This document shows, piece by piece, positions 52,114 through 60,998 of a stretch of DNA of 64,000 bases (positions within the stretch are counted from its first letter, which is position 1; every line of letters begins with the position of its first letter). This DNA is from Hyphomicrobiales bacterium. Lineage in GTDB: Bacteria > Pseudomonadota > Alphaproteobacteria > Rhizobiales > Rhizobiaceae. The stretch lies in the NCBI GenBank assembly GCA_900465675.1, contig UBJR01000024.1, positions 1-64,000 of the forward strand, in the 5' to 3' direction. Below the pieces are notes generated by a model. That model was not told where the DNA came from. It saw only the letters and a program-made list of their open reading frames with translations, and did no database searches. A program made the position numbers and the translations under genes.

Positions 52114-52998
52114 ATGATCTCCGCAAACGACCTCTCCCCGGCCGAGCTCGCAGCGCTTCTGCATTTCCATGCGGATGCGGGCGTCGAGTGGCTGCTGGAA
52201 GAGGAGGCCGTCGATCGCTTCGCCGAATTCGAAGCGATGAAGGCGGCGAGACGCGCCACCGCCCCGCAGCAATCCGCTCCGTCAAGCCAGCCGCAGCCTC
52301 AGGAACGGGCGGCACCGCAGCGCCAGGCGCCGGCCGCGGCAGCATCTTCAGCGTCGAGGCCTCAGCCTGCCATTCCGGACGGTGAAGCCGTGCAGCAGGC
52401 GCGCTTTGCCGCCGAAAGCGCCCGCTCGCTCGCCGAACTGAAAACCGCGCTCGAAGCCTTCAACGGCTGCAATCTGAAACACAGCGCCCGCTCGACCATC
52501 TTTGCGACCGGCGATGCGGCGCGCGGCATCATGGTGATCGGATCGGCGCCAAGCGCCGAGGATGATCGCGAAGGACAGCCCTTTGCAGGCCGCCCCGGTG
52601 CGCTGCTCGACAAGATGCTCGCAGCGATCGGCCTGGACCGTTCCAGCATCCTGCTGACCCAGGTCATCCCCTGGCGGCCGCCCGGCAACCGTGTGCCGTC
52701 GGCGGCGGAGATGGATATCTGCCGACCCTTCATCGAGCGGCAGATCGCTCTGGCGGAGCCGAAAGCCATCCTGCTCCTCGGAAATTTCGCGGCTCGCGTC
52801 TTTTTCGGCGAGACGGACACCATTCATGGCCTGCGCGGCCAGTGGAAGGAAATCGGTGCAGGCACCCTGACAGTTCCGGCGCTGGCCACATTGCATCCGC
52901 AGGACTTGCTGACCGCACCGGTCAATAAGCGCTTGGCCTGGAACGATCTTTTAGCGTTTCAGCAGAAACTGCGCGACCTCGATCTGATTACAAAATAG
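52114..52998 (+). CDS. Family-4 uracil-DNA glycosylase homologue, motif residues altered
   Basis: A 294-residue protein with a Gln/Ala/Pro-rich linker (about 50-95) before a UDG fold. Family 4 motif 1 is normally GE(A/G)PG; here it is GSAPS (143-147), so the Glu is Ser144. The usual TNVV before the RPPGNR segment is TQVIPW (Gln183). The HP motif is kept as LHPQDLL. Of the four cluster Cys, only two positions seem filled (NGC and DICRPF); WRPP replaces CRPP. It may be inactive or have shifted specificity. Confidence 0.82.
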   Translation: MISANDLSPAELAALLHFHADAGVEWLLEEEAVDRFAEFEAMKAARRATAPQQSAPSSQPQPQERAAPQRQAPAAAASSASRPQPAIPDGEAVQQARFAAESARSLAELKTALEAFNGCNLKHSARSTIFATGDAARGIMVIGSAPSAEDDREGQPFAGRPGALLDKMLAAIGLDRSSILLTQVIPWRPPGNRVPSAAEMDICRPFIERQIALAEPKAILLLGNFAARVFFGETDTIHGLRGQWKEIGAGTLTVPALATLHPQDLLTAPVNKRLAWNDLLAFQQKLRDLDLITK

Positions 52999-53026
52999 CC
53001 AATCTTAAAGATTTTATGAATGAACC

Positions 53027-53043
53027 CATGCGCCAGGCGCATG
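53027..53043. repeat. Near-perfect 17-base palindrome downstream of UDG gene
   Basis: CATGCGCC-A-GGCGCATG, 8-bp arms with a single-base centre. It lies about 30 bases after the glycosylase stop and 90 before a small ORF; it could be an operator or a terminator stem, but no T-tract follows. Confidence 0.6.
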
Positions 53044-53132
53044 CCTGCGTCTCATTTAGGTGCATTGCAGAATCAATGCTGCGCTGCAATATATACTCGT
53101 GTCTTGGGAGGAATCTGACAGGAACCAAGGCA

Positions 53133-53324
53133 ATGAACACACGTTTTCGTCCAATACACTGCGGGTTTGAAACCCTGCGCCTCGCCGGCGGCCCGATCCG
53201 CACCACGCAAGGCTATAGCCGTCTCGGCTTCGCAACCAACGAACAGATGATCGCCCGCGGCACCGGCATCACCGGACGCACGACGCGTCCAGCTGCGATC
53301 TTCGCCGACTTCCAGGAATACTGA
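53133..53324 (+). CDS. Small conserved-looking ORF, unknown
   Basis: A 63-residue basic protein (MNTRFRPIHCGFETLRLAGG, later TGITGRTTRPAAIFADFQEY). No signal peptide or membrane helix. I prefer ATG 53133 because the 39 upstream codons overlap structured, non-family sequence. Codon usage is like that of the neighbours. The leader holds overlapping hairpins around 53062-53089. A second small ORF follows 41 bases later. Function unknown. Confidence 0.5.
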   Translation: MNTRFRPIHCGFETLRLAGGPIRTTQGYSRLGFATNEQMIARGTGITGRTTRPAAIFADFQEY

Positions 53325-53365
53325 GTTACCGCGCCGCCCAACAGGGCGCGCGGATGGAGTTTAGC

Positions 53366-53515
53366 ATGTCTGCCGTCATCATCTCGCTGCTTCGCAATAT
53401 CGAAACCATCGAGCACATTCGTGCCGCGGTCTGTGCTGCGAAGGAATATGAGCGCGAGCTTAGCGGCGGCGAGCCCGCGACGCCGGTCAAGGACATTGCC
53501 GCGATCGCGCTCTAG
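53366..53515 (+). CDS. Small ORF, unknown, paired with preceding mini-gene
   Basis: A 49-residue frame (MSAVIISLLRNIETIEHIRA, later AAKEYERELSGGEP) with an amphipathic helix and a GGAG site 9-12 bases before the ATG. It ends in CTAG, interlocked with the convergent unknown gene. Too short for family recognition; coding status rests on the ribosome site and neat end. Confidence 0.45.
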   Translation: MSAVIISLLRNIETIEHIRAAVCAAKEYERELSGGEPATPVKDIAAIAL

Positions 53516-54402
53516 GCGCAGACGGCAAACCTGACGGGATCCTGCTCGATCTGCGTCTTCGCAAATTCGAAAGCCTGATCGACATAGGCGAACTTGATCG
53601 CCTGCCAGCCGCAATAATTCTGCAGAAACGCCTTGGAAAGCCAAAGCTGTGTCTTCTTCGGCTCGTCGTACCAGCCGAGGCATCCCTGCTGGACGGCCTT
53701 GGCAAACAGCCGCTGCAGATGCGTCCGCGACATCATGAAATCGCCTGCCAGATTGCGCGTCTCGATGCGTCCGACGCTGTAGCGCTCGCCGTCGCAACTC
53801 TGCAGATCGATCCTCGATATCAGATGATCGACCACCATGCCGCCAGCCTCGGTCCAGAGGAACAACCCCACCTGCTCCGGCGGCTCGCGCCAGCCGTCGT
53901 TGTGCAGGCAATTCTCCGCGATCAGCGGATGGGCAAGGCGCATCAGCTCCGGATTGGCTTGGAAACAGGCCGCACGGTTGCCCTCATCGATTAGATCGAG
54001 TGCAGTCAGGTTCGACAGAAACCATCCATACATCGCCTGATGACTGACCTCGGCAGGCTCGAAATGGCGCGGCCGCCGGCGTTCCTCGCCCGGCGTATGG
54101 GCAATGAAGCGATAGGTCAGCAGTTCATCGATGAAATTCAGCACCGTGTTGCGGCTCGCCACCTTGTAGTCGGTGATACGCGCGGTCAGTGCCACGGCGG
54201 TAAAGCCTGTCGATGCATCCTCGGGATCGTGCTGGAGGCTTAGCGCATAGGCGGTCTGGGTCAGCAGCCAGCGCTGGTGCGAAGCGAGAAGCCTGGCAAG
54301 ACGCGGGGCGGCATCGAACATGCCACGCATATCGCCCGCGAGTAGCCGGATTGAAGCCAGGAAGTTCGGGTGGTGCGCCAGTTCGTCAGCCGAAAATGCC
54401 AT
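53512..54402 (-). CDS. Unknown protein with possible winged-helix segment
   Basis: A 296-residue soluble protein I do not recognise. It starts MAFSADELAHHPNFLASIRLLAGD. A stretch near 75-100 (ARITDYKVASRNTVLNFIDELLTYRFI) reads like a DNA-binding winged helix; a second helical region (GDFMMSRTHLQRLFAKAVQQGCLGW) resembles another HTH. Two HTH-like segments suggest a regulator. GGGGGC lies before ATG 54402; an upstream in-frame ATG (54453) is possible. Confidence 0.65.
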   Translation of the reverse strand: MAFSADELAHHPNFLASIRLLAGDMRGMFDAAPRLARLLASHQRWLLTQTAYALSLQHDPEDASTGFTAVALTARITDYKVASRNTVLNFIDELLTYRFIAHTPGEERRRPRHFEPAEVSHQAMYGWFLSNLTALDLIDEGNRAACFQANPELMRLAHPLIAENCLHNDGWREPPEQVGLFLWTEAGGMVVDHLISRIDLQSCDGERYSVGRIETRNLAGDFMMSRTHLQRLFAKAVQQGCLGWYDEPKKTQLWLSKAFLQNYCGWQAIKFAYVDQAFEFAKTQIEQDPVRFAVCA

Positions 54403-54619
54403 AAGCGCCCCCGCTCGCAAGCCAGCTTCCGGAGCTACCAGCCTTCGGGACAATTCAGTCCTTTTTGGTGGCCATTCGCATATGCAAGGCTTTGAATAAA
54501 TGAAACTTCGTCAGCTTCATCAATCATATTCAAGGCGGCTTTGGTATCCTAAAATTTCGCCAGTATATTCCCGCTGGAGAGGTGCAATAGGATCGGAATC
54601 AACTCCGTCCAGCAAGCGG

Positions 54620-55549
54620 TCAGCCGCCTGCGCGCCGGGCATTTCGGCGCTCCAGACCGAGCCGGTGTTCGCGGTGAATGATGTAGACACCGGCCGCGAT
54701 GACGATAGCGGTGCCGACCATCATGTGGCCGCCCGGCACGTCTCCAAAGACGACATAGCCGATGACGCCACCGAGCAAAATCGACGTATACTCGAACGGC
54801 GCGATGGTCGAGACGTCGGCATGCCGGTAGCTCTCCGTCAGCAGGATCTGCGCCACTCCGCCGCAAAAGCCGGCACCGACGAGAAACAGCGTCGTCTCGA
54901 GATCCAGCGAGTACCAGCCAAACGGCAGCGTCAGCAAGGAGCAAAGTGAGGCGATCATCGAGAAGTAGAGAACGATCGTCGCCGTGCGCTCCTCCTCCAC
55001 CAGCTTGCGAACCTGGATCATCGCCATACCGGCGAGTACCGCCGAGAGCAGCACGCAGATGGCGCCGACCGCCTGTTCCGTCTCCATCCCGCCGGCGCGA
55101 AACAGCGTCAGCTTTGGCCAGGAAACGATCGCCACCCCGACAATGCCGAAGAACACCGCGCTCCAGCGGTAAAGCCGCACACGTTCCTTCAGGAACACCG
55201 CAGCGAAGATGACGGCAATCAGCGGCGTGGCGTAGCCCAGCGCAATCGCTTCAGGCAGCGGCAGGTGCATCAGCCCGTAGAAGCCGAAGCCCATCGAGAT
55301 GATGCCGATCGTGCCGCGTTTCACATGACCGACGGGATTGGCCGTGTAGAAAGCAGCCTTCAGCTGACCGCGATAGGCGAGATAGGCCATGATCGGAAAC
55401 AGCGCGAAGAACGAGCGGTAGAAGGTCACCTGCCCCGGCGCGATACCGGTTCCCGCCAGCTTGATGAAGGTCTGCATGCCGAGAAAGACGACAACCGACG
55501 AGACCTTCATCAGGATCCCCCTCATCGGGTTTCTCAAAACCGATTCCAT
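54620..55549 (-). CDS. EamA/DMT-family transporter
   Basis: A 309-residue protein with ten membrane helices in two EamA repeats: YRSFFALFPIMAYLAYRGQ after helix 2 and PLIAVIFAAVFLKERVRLYRWSAVFFGIVGV in the first repeat, EYTSILLGGVIGYVVFGDVP in the second. Probable metabolite exporter or importer; substrate unknown. It stands alone between the unknown gene and pepN, transcribed away from pepN. Confidence 0.9.
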   Translation of the reverse strand: MESVLRNPMRGILMKVSSVVVFLGMQTFIKLAGTGIAPGQVTFYRSFFALFPIMAYLAYRGQLKAAFYTANPVGHVKRGTIGIISMGFGFYGLMHLPLPEAIALGYATPLIAVIFAAVFLKERVRLYRWSAVFFGIVGVAIVSWPKLTLFRAGGMETEQAVGAICVLLSAVLAGMAMIQVRKLVEEERTATIVLYFSMIASLCSLLTLPFGWYSLDLETTLFLVGAGFCGGVAQILLTESYRHADVSTIAPFEYTSILLGGVIGYVVFGDVPGGHMMVGTAIVIAAGVYIIHREHRLGLERRNARRAGG

Positions 55550-55847
55550 GTCTTCCCAAGCTCGCTGGCGGCTGATGTTCCAAGGCAGGAGGATACCGCC
55601 GACTCGGCGGCACAGTGGCGTGTGACGGCATGGTAACGAAAGAACGGCGGTGATGGGGAAAATTTCCAGCGAAAAGCGAAATTCGAGGAAGTGTCAGGAA
55701 AAGTCCAGCACCGGCGCCGAAAAGAAAGCTCAGTGGCCTTTGCTTTAAGTTTAGTTCAGACTTTAATGTAATCATCGCCCCCAAAATTTACGGCGGGGAT
55801 TCCGTTCCTGTCACGGTCATATCGTTAAAGGTCTTCAGGGAACACTT

Positions 55848-58496
55848 ATGCGTACAGACACAGGCCAGGTCATTAACCTGGCAGACTACCGGCCCACCGA
55901 TTTCGTGCTTGAGCGCGTGGACCTGACCTTCGAACTCGACCCGACGGAGACCAAGGTCGAGTCGCGGCTGATCTTCCACCGGCGCGAAGGCGCCGATCCG
56001 AAGGCACCGCTGATCCTTGACGGCGACGAACTTTCCCTGTCCGGCCTGCTGTTCGACCAGATCGAGATGCCCGCGGCGCAATATTCTGCGACGCCGGATG
56101 GTCTCACGGTTCGCGATCTCCCGGCCACCGAACCTTTCGAACTGACGATCACCACGATCATCAATCCTTCCGAAAATACCCAGCTGATGGGCCTCTACCG
56201 CACCGGCGGCATCTACTGCACGCAGTGCGAGGCCGAAGGCTTCCGCCGCATCACCTATTTTCCGGATCGTCCCGACGTTCTGGCGCCCTACACGGTCAAC
56301 ATCATTGCCGAGAAGGCCGCCAACCCGTTGCTGCTGTCAAATGGCAATTTCCTGGGCGGCGCCGGTTATGGCGAAGGCAAGCATTTTGCCGCCTGGTTCG
56401 ATCCGCATCCGAAGCCGAGCTATCTCTTCGCGCTGGTTGCCGGCGATCTCGGCATCATCGAAGACACGTTTACGACGAAAACCGGCCGCGACGTCGCGCT
56501 GAAGATCTATGTCGAGCATGGCAAGGAGCCGCGCGCGGCTTACGCCATGGACGCTCTGAAGCGCTCGATGAAATGGGACGAAGAGGTCTTCGGCCGCGAA
56601 TACGATCTCGATATCTTCATGATCGTCGCCGTCTCCGACTTCAACATGGGTGCCATGGAGAACAAGGGCCTCAACGTCTTCAACGACAAATACGTCCTTG
56701 CCGACCCCGAGACCGCGACCGATGCCGACTACGCCAATATCGAGGCGATCATCGCGCATGAGTATTTTCACAACTGGACCGGCAACCGCATCACCTGCCG
56801 CGACTGGTTCCAGCTGTGCCTGAAGGAAGGCCTGACGGTTTATCGCGACCACGAGTTCTCCTCGGATCAGCGTTCCCGTCCGGTCAAGCGCATCGCCGAA
56901 GTGCGCCACCTGAAGTCCGAGCAGTTCCCGGAAGACGGCGGTCCGCTGGCGCACCCCGTTCGCCCGACGAAGTACCGCGAAATCAACAACTTCTACACGA
57001 CGACCGTCTATGAGAAGGGCAGCGAAGTCACGCGCATGATCGCGACGCTGCTCGGCAAGAAGCTCTTCAAGAAGGGCATGGACACCTATTTCAAGCGTCA
57101 TGACGGCGAAGCGGTGACGATCGAGGATTTCGTCAAGTGCTTCGAGGACGCCAGCGGGCGCGATCTCACGCAGTTCTCGCTCTGGTACCATCAGGCCGGC
57201 ACGCCGCTGGTCACGGCCTCGGGCACCTATGACGCCAAGGCCAAGACCTTCACGCTGCAGCTCGAACAAGTCGTTCCTGCAACGCCTGGCCAGGCCGACA
57301 AGAAGCCGATGCATATCCCGCTCAGCCTGGCGCTGTTTGCCGAAAGCGGCAAGGCGATCAAGCCGAAGTCGGTCGAAGGCGCCGAATATGCCAACGAGGT
57401 GCTGCACCTGACCGGCAAGACGCAGACCGCCGTCTTCCACGGCATCGCCTCGCGCCCGGTCGTGTCGATCAACCGCAGCTTCTCGGCGCCGATCAACCTG
57501 CATTTCGATCAGGCCCCGGCCGATCTCGCACTGCTCGCCCGCCACGAGACCGATCATTTCGCCCGCTGGCAGGCTCTGACCGATCTGGCCTTGCCAAACC
57601 TCCTCAAGGCCGCCCGCGACGCCCGTGATGGCAAGGCGGTCGCCTGCGAACAGACCTTTGTCGATGCCCTGCTCGCAGCCGCCTCCGACGACGCGCTGGA
57701 GCCCGCCTTCCGTGCCCAGGCGCTGGCGCTTCCGAGCGAAGCCGATATCGCCCGCGAGCTCGGCGGCAATAACGATCCCGACGCGATCCATGCCGGCCGT
57801 CAGGCGGTGATGAAGCAGATGGCCGAACAGGGTGCCGCAATCTTCGCAAATCTCTTCGAGACGATGACGACATCGGGCGCCTTCAGCCCGGATGCAGCGA
57901 GTGCCGGACGGCGCGCGCTGCGCAATGCCGCCCTCACCTATCTCTCCTACGCAGAGAACACGCCGGTTCGTGCCAAGGCCGCCTTCGACGCCGCCAACAA
58001 CATGACCGAGCAGCTGCACGCCCTGACGCTCCTGGCGCACCGTTTCCCTGACAGCGCCGAGGCGATCAGCGCCCTGTCGGCCTTCCGCGACCGCTTCGAG
58101 GAGAATGCCCTCGTCGTCGACAAGTGGTTCTCGGTCCAGGCGACGATCCCGGGTGCGGCGACGCTCGATCGCGTCAAGAAACTGATGGACAGCCCGCTCT
58201 TCAAGCGCACCAATCCGAACCGGGTCCGGTCGCTGATCGGCACCTTCGCCTTCACCAATCCGACCGGCTTCGGCCGGGCCGATGGCGAGGGCTATCGCTT
58301 CCTCGCTGGCGAGATCCTCGATATCGACCAGCGCAATCCGCAGCTGGCTGCCCGCATCCTCACATCGATGCGCTCCTGGCGCTCACTGGAGCCGGCGCGG
58401 GCCGATTTCGCCCGTTCGGCTCTGATGGAGATCGAACGCGCGCCTGGCCTTTCGAGCGACGTGCGCGATATCGTCGAGCGGACGCTCAAGGGGTGA
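55848..58496 (+). CDS. pepN: Aminopeptidase N
   Basis: An 882-residue M1 metallopeptidase that removes N-terminal residues from peptides in the cytoplasm. The exopeptidase motif GAMEN is at 268-272, and the zinc site HEYFH is at 304-308 within HEYFHNWTGNR, with the third ligand Glu about 18 residues later. Domains continue through the beta-sandwich to the long helical C-terminus. Length matches the proteobacterial PepN group. A strong hairpin follows. Confidence 0.96.
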   Translation: MRTDTGQVINLADYRPTDFVLERVDLTFELDPTETKVESRLIFHRREGADPKAPLILDGDELSLSGLLFDQIEMPAAQYSATPDGLTVRDLPATEPFELTITTIINPSENTQLMGLYRTGGIYCTQCEAEGFRRITYFPDRPDVLAPYTVNIIAEKAANPLLLSNGNFLGGAGYGEGKHFAAWFDPHPKPSYLFALVAGDLGIIEDTFTTKTGRDVALKIYVEHGKEPRAAYAMDALKRSMKWDEEVFGREYDLDIFMIVAVSDFNMGAMENKGLNVFNDKYVLADPETATDADYANIEAIIAHEYFHNWTGNRITCRDWFQLCLKEGLTVYRDHEFSSDQRSRPVKRIAEVRHLKSEQFPEDGGPLAHPVRPTKYREINNFYTTTVYEKGSEVTRMIATLLGKKLFKKGMDTYFKRHDGEAVTIEDFVKCFEDASGRDLTQFSLWYHQAGTPLVTASGTYDAKAKTFTLQLEQVVPATPGQADKKPMHIPLSLALFAESGKAIKPKSVEGAEYANEVLHLTGKTQTAVFHGIASRPVVSINRSFSAPINLHFDQAPADLALLARHETDHFARWQALTDLALPNLLKAARDARDGKAVACEQTFVDALLAAASDDALEPAFRAQALALPSEADIARELGGNNDPDAIHAGRQAVMKQMAEQGAAIFANLFETMTTSGAFSPDAASAGRRALRNAALTYLSYAENTPVRAKAAFDAANNMTEQLHALTLLAHRFPDSAEAISALSAFRDRFEENALVVDKWFSVQATIPGAATLDRVKKLMDSPLFKRTNPNRVRSLIGTFAFTNPTGFGRADGEGYRFLAGEILDIDQRNPQLAARILTSMRSWRSLEPARADFARSALMEIERAPGLSSDVRDIVERTLKG

Positions 58497-58504
58497 TTTG
58501 CGAA

Positions 58505-58538
58505 GGCAAGGTCCGGCCGCTTGCGCCCGGACCTTGCC
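58505..58538 (+). terminator. Strong hairpin after pepN
   Basis: GGCAAGGTCCGG and CCGGACCTTGCC pair perfectly over 12 bp around a 10-base loop, nine bases past the stop. No T-tract follows, so it may act with Rho or protect the 3' end. Confidence 0.65.
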
Positions 58539-58570
58539 AGACTCACCAAGAAATCAGCACTTATAAATAG

Positions 58571-58586
58571 TTAACAGATTTTTACC
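58571..58586 (+). promoter_or_regulatory. Near-consensus CtrA box before the histidine kinase
   Basis: TTAACAGATTTTTACC fits TTAA-N7-TTAAC except for one base (TTACC). About 95 bases upstream of the kinase start. The kinase belongs to the PdhS group that acts on the DivK-CtrA pathway, so a feedback link is possible. Confidence 0.35.
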
Positions 58587-58679
58587 TTTGCCTCTGGACA
58601 CGGCGAATCAGGAATGATTCATTGAGTCAGGTTCGAGCGAGCGGCGCATCGAATCACACGAGGGATCAAGGTTATCACG

Positions 58680-60998
58680 ATGATGAACGTGCGGCGGGCA
58701 ACTGCGGCCCAAGGACGGCTGCGTGTCGATTTGGGTTCGCTCCGGGCATGGCCGCAGGCCACCCGAAGCCCTCGTCCGGTCGCACGCCAGGCCGGCGCAC
58801 CGCGTCTTCCACAGGTCGAAACCATCTTGAAGCGTGCCATTCCGGCGCTGATCGTCGCCTTTCTGTCCGTTGTCGCCGCCTCGCACATCTTCGGGATGAT
58901 GTCGGAATATTCGCGGATGGGCGCCGCCGCCCGTCATGCGACATCGCTTTCGGCCGCCGCGGCCGCAGCCGTCTTTTCCGACGCCAACGACCTGTTCGAT
59001 GCTGGTAACGGCGCCGAAGCGCAGGCGCGGCTTTTGAAGTTTCTTCCCCAGGACCGGCTCGACAGCGGCTCCTTCATCCTTTTGGTCCAGTCGAGTGGCA
59101 AGGTCTTTGCAGCCTCCGCAGCCGGCGTTTCGTATGTCGGCTCCGATGTCGGCGACTTCTTCCCCGAAGTCTCGGCAATCCGCCGCTTCGGCGACCGCGC
59201 CGGTGTCATCGAAACGACGATCAGCGGCGACCCCCATTATGCGGAGATCAGCCTCGTCGGCTCGTCCGGCGGCTATATCATCGCTGCCACATCGCTCGAC
59301 CAGATCGGCAAGCTCTGGCGCGAGGAGCTGACGCTCAATGTCACGCTGTTTGCCGGCATCTCTTCGATCCTGCTCGTCATCCTCTATGCCTATTACATGC
59401 AGGTGAAGCGCGCCCGCGATGCCGACGATATATTCGTCGAATCCAACCAGCGCGTCGAAACCGCACTGTCCCGCGGCCGTTGCGGCCTCTGGGATTTCGA
59501 TTTCGAGAACCGCGAATTCTTCTGGTCGCGCTCGATGTACGACATGCTCGGCCTGCCCGGCTCCGACAAGACGATGTCCTTCAACGAGGCGGCCCGCCTG
59601 ATGCACCCTGAGGACGGCGGCCTGCACGAGATCGCCCGTTCGATTGCCAAGGGCACGTCCGGCCAGGTCGATCAGATCTTCCGCATGCGCCACGCCGCCG
59701 GTCACTATGTCTGGATGCGCGCCCGCGCCCAGATGATCCGCAGCAATTCCGGCCGCATGCACATGATCGGCATCGCCATGGACGTCACCGAGCAACACCG
59801 CCTCGCCCAGCGCTATGCCGAAGCCGACCAGCGCCTCGCAGATGCGATCGAGTGCACCTCGGAAGCCTTCGTGCTCTGGGACAAGAACGACCGTCTGGTG
59901 ATGTGCAACGCCCATTTCCAGCAAGCCTACGGTCTTCCTGACAGCGTGCTCGTTCCCGGCACCGAGCGCAGCGTCGTCAACGCCGCCGCCGCCCGTCCGG
60001 TGATCGAGCGCCGCATGGTCGATCCGCATGGCGCCGGCCACTCGCGCACCGCCGAAGTCCAACTTGCCGACGAGCGTTGGCTGCAGATCAACGAGCGCCG
60101 CACCCGCGACGGCGGCATGGTCTCCGTCGGCACCGACATCACGCTTCTGAAGCGCAACCAGGAACGCCTGCGCGACTCTGAGCGCCGCCACGTCGCAACG
60201 ATCGGCGACCTCAAGTCCTACCGTGCCACGCTCGAAGACCAGAAGGCCGCGCTCTCTGTCGCCAACGCCAACTATCTCGCCGAAAAGGAACGCGCCGAGG
60301 CCGCCAACAAGGCCAAGTCGGAATTCCTCGCCAACATGTCGCATGAGCTGCGCACGCCGCTGAACGCCATCCTCGGCTTCTCCGAAATCCTGCAGGATCA
60401 GATGTTCGGCCCGCTCGGCTCGCTGAAATACGACGAATATGCCCGCGATATCCACGACAGCGGCAAACACCTGCTGAATGTCATCAACGACATCTTGGAC
60501 ATGTCGAAGATCGAGGCCGGCCACATGAAGCTGCATCGCGAGACGATCGATCTTGCGCCGCTGATCGAGGAAAGCCTGCGCTTCACGGCCATCCCGGCCG
60601 CCGAAAAGAACATCGTCATCGAGCAGCGTCTCTGCGATGGCATGACGCTGACGGCCGACCGCCGCGCCATGAAGCAGATCATGCTCAACCTGCTCTCCAA
60701 CGCCGTGAAGTTCACCAACGACGGCGGCCGTATCGCACTGCGCACCCGCCGCGATGCCAAGGGCGTGGTGATCACCATCGCCGATACCGGCATCGGCATT
60801 CCGCGGAAGGCCCTGTCGAAGATCGGCCAGCCGTTCGAGCAGGTGCAGAGCCAGTATGCGAAGAGCAAGGGCGGTTCGGGCCTTGGCCTGGCGATCTCTC
60901 GCTCGCTGGCGGCACTGCATGGCGGCAACATGCGCATCCGTTCGCGCGAAGGCCGCGGCACCGCCATCACCTTCCGTATTCCCGATGTGATCCGCTAG
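58680..60998 (+). CDS. PAS-containing sensor histidine kinase, PdhS/DivJ/PleC group
   Basis: A 772-residue inner-membrane kinase. Helices at about 57-75 and 217-238 bracket a periplasmic sensor region. PAS folds follow (about 255-375 and 385-500), then a coiled coil, HisKA with the phosphoacceptor H555 in ANMSHELRTPLNAILGFSEIL, and HATPase_c with NLLSNAVKF, DTGIGI and GGSGLGLAI. The segment FGPLGSLKYDEYARDIHDSGKHLL is characteristic of PdhS-family kinases, which control DivK and through it CtrA and the cell cycle. It could be the CbrA or PdhSA counterpart; I cannot decide which. Stop interlocked with glnE in CTAG. Confidence 0.9.
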   Translation: MMNVRRATAAQGRLRVDLGSLRAWPQATRSPRPVARQAGAPRLPQVETILKRAIPALIVAFLSVVAASHIFGMMSEYSRMGAAARHATSLSAAAAAAVFSDANDLFDAGNGAEAQARLLKFLPQDRLDSGSFILLVQSSGKVFAASAAGVSYVGSDVGDFFPEVSAIRRFGDRAGVIETTISGDPHYAEISLVGSSGGYIIAATSLDQIGKLWREELTLNVTLFAGISSILLVILYAYYMQVKRARDADDIFVESNQRVETALSRGRCGLWDFDFENREFFWSRSMYDMLGLPGSDKTMSFNEAARLMHPEDGGLHEIARSIAKGTSGQVDQIFRMRHAAGHYVWMRARAQMIRSNSGRMHMIGIAMDVTEQHRLAQRYAEADQRLADAIECTSEAFVLWDKNDRLVMCNAHFQQAYGLPDSVLVPGTERSVVNAAAARPVIERRMVDPHGAGHSRTAEVQLADERWLQINERRTRDGGMVSVGTDITLLKRNQERLRDSERRHVATIGDLKSYRATLEDQKAALSVANANYLAEKERAEAANKAKSEFLANMSHELRTPLNAILGFSEILQDQMFGPLGSLKYDEYARDIHDSGKHLLNVINDILDMSKIEAGHMKLHRETIDLAPLIEESLRFTAIPAAEKNIVIEQRLCDGMTLTADRRAMKQIMLNLLSNAVKFTNDGGRIALRTRRDAKGVVITIADTGIGIPRKALSKIGQPFEQVQSQYAKSKGGSGLGLAISRSLAALHGGNMRIRSREGRGTAITFRIPDVIR

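Noticed and set aside
58608..60920. 770-codon minus-strand frame opposite the histidine kinase
   Set aside because: Mirror frame of a high-GC gene; no motifs, biased composition, and the plus-strand kinase has every expected motif.
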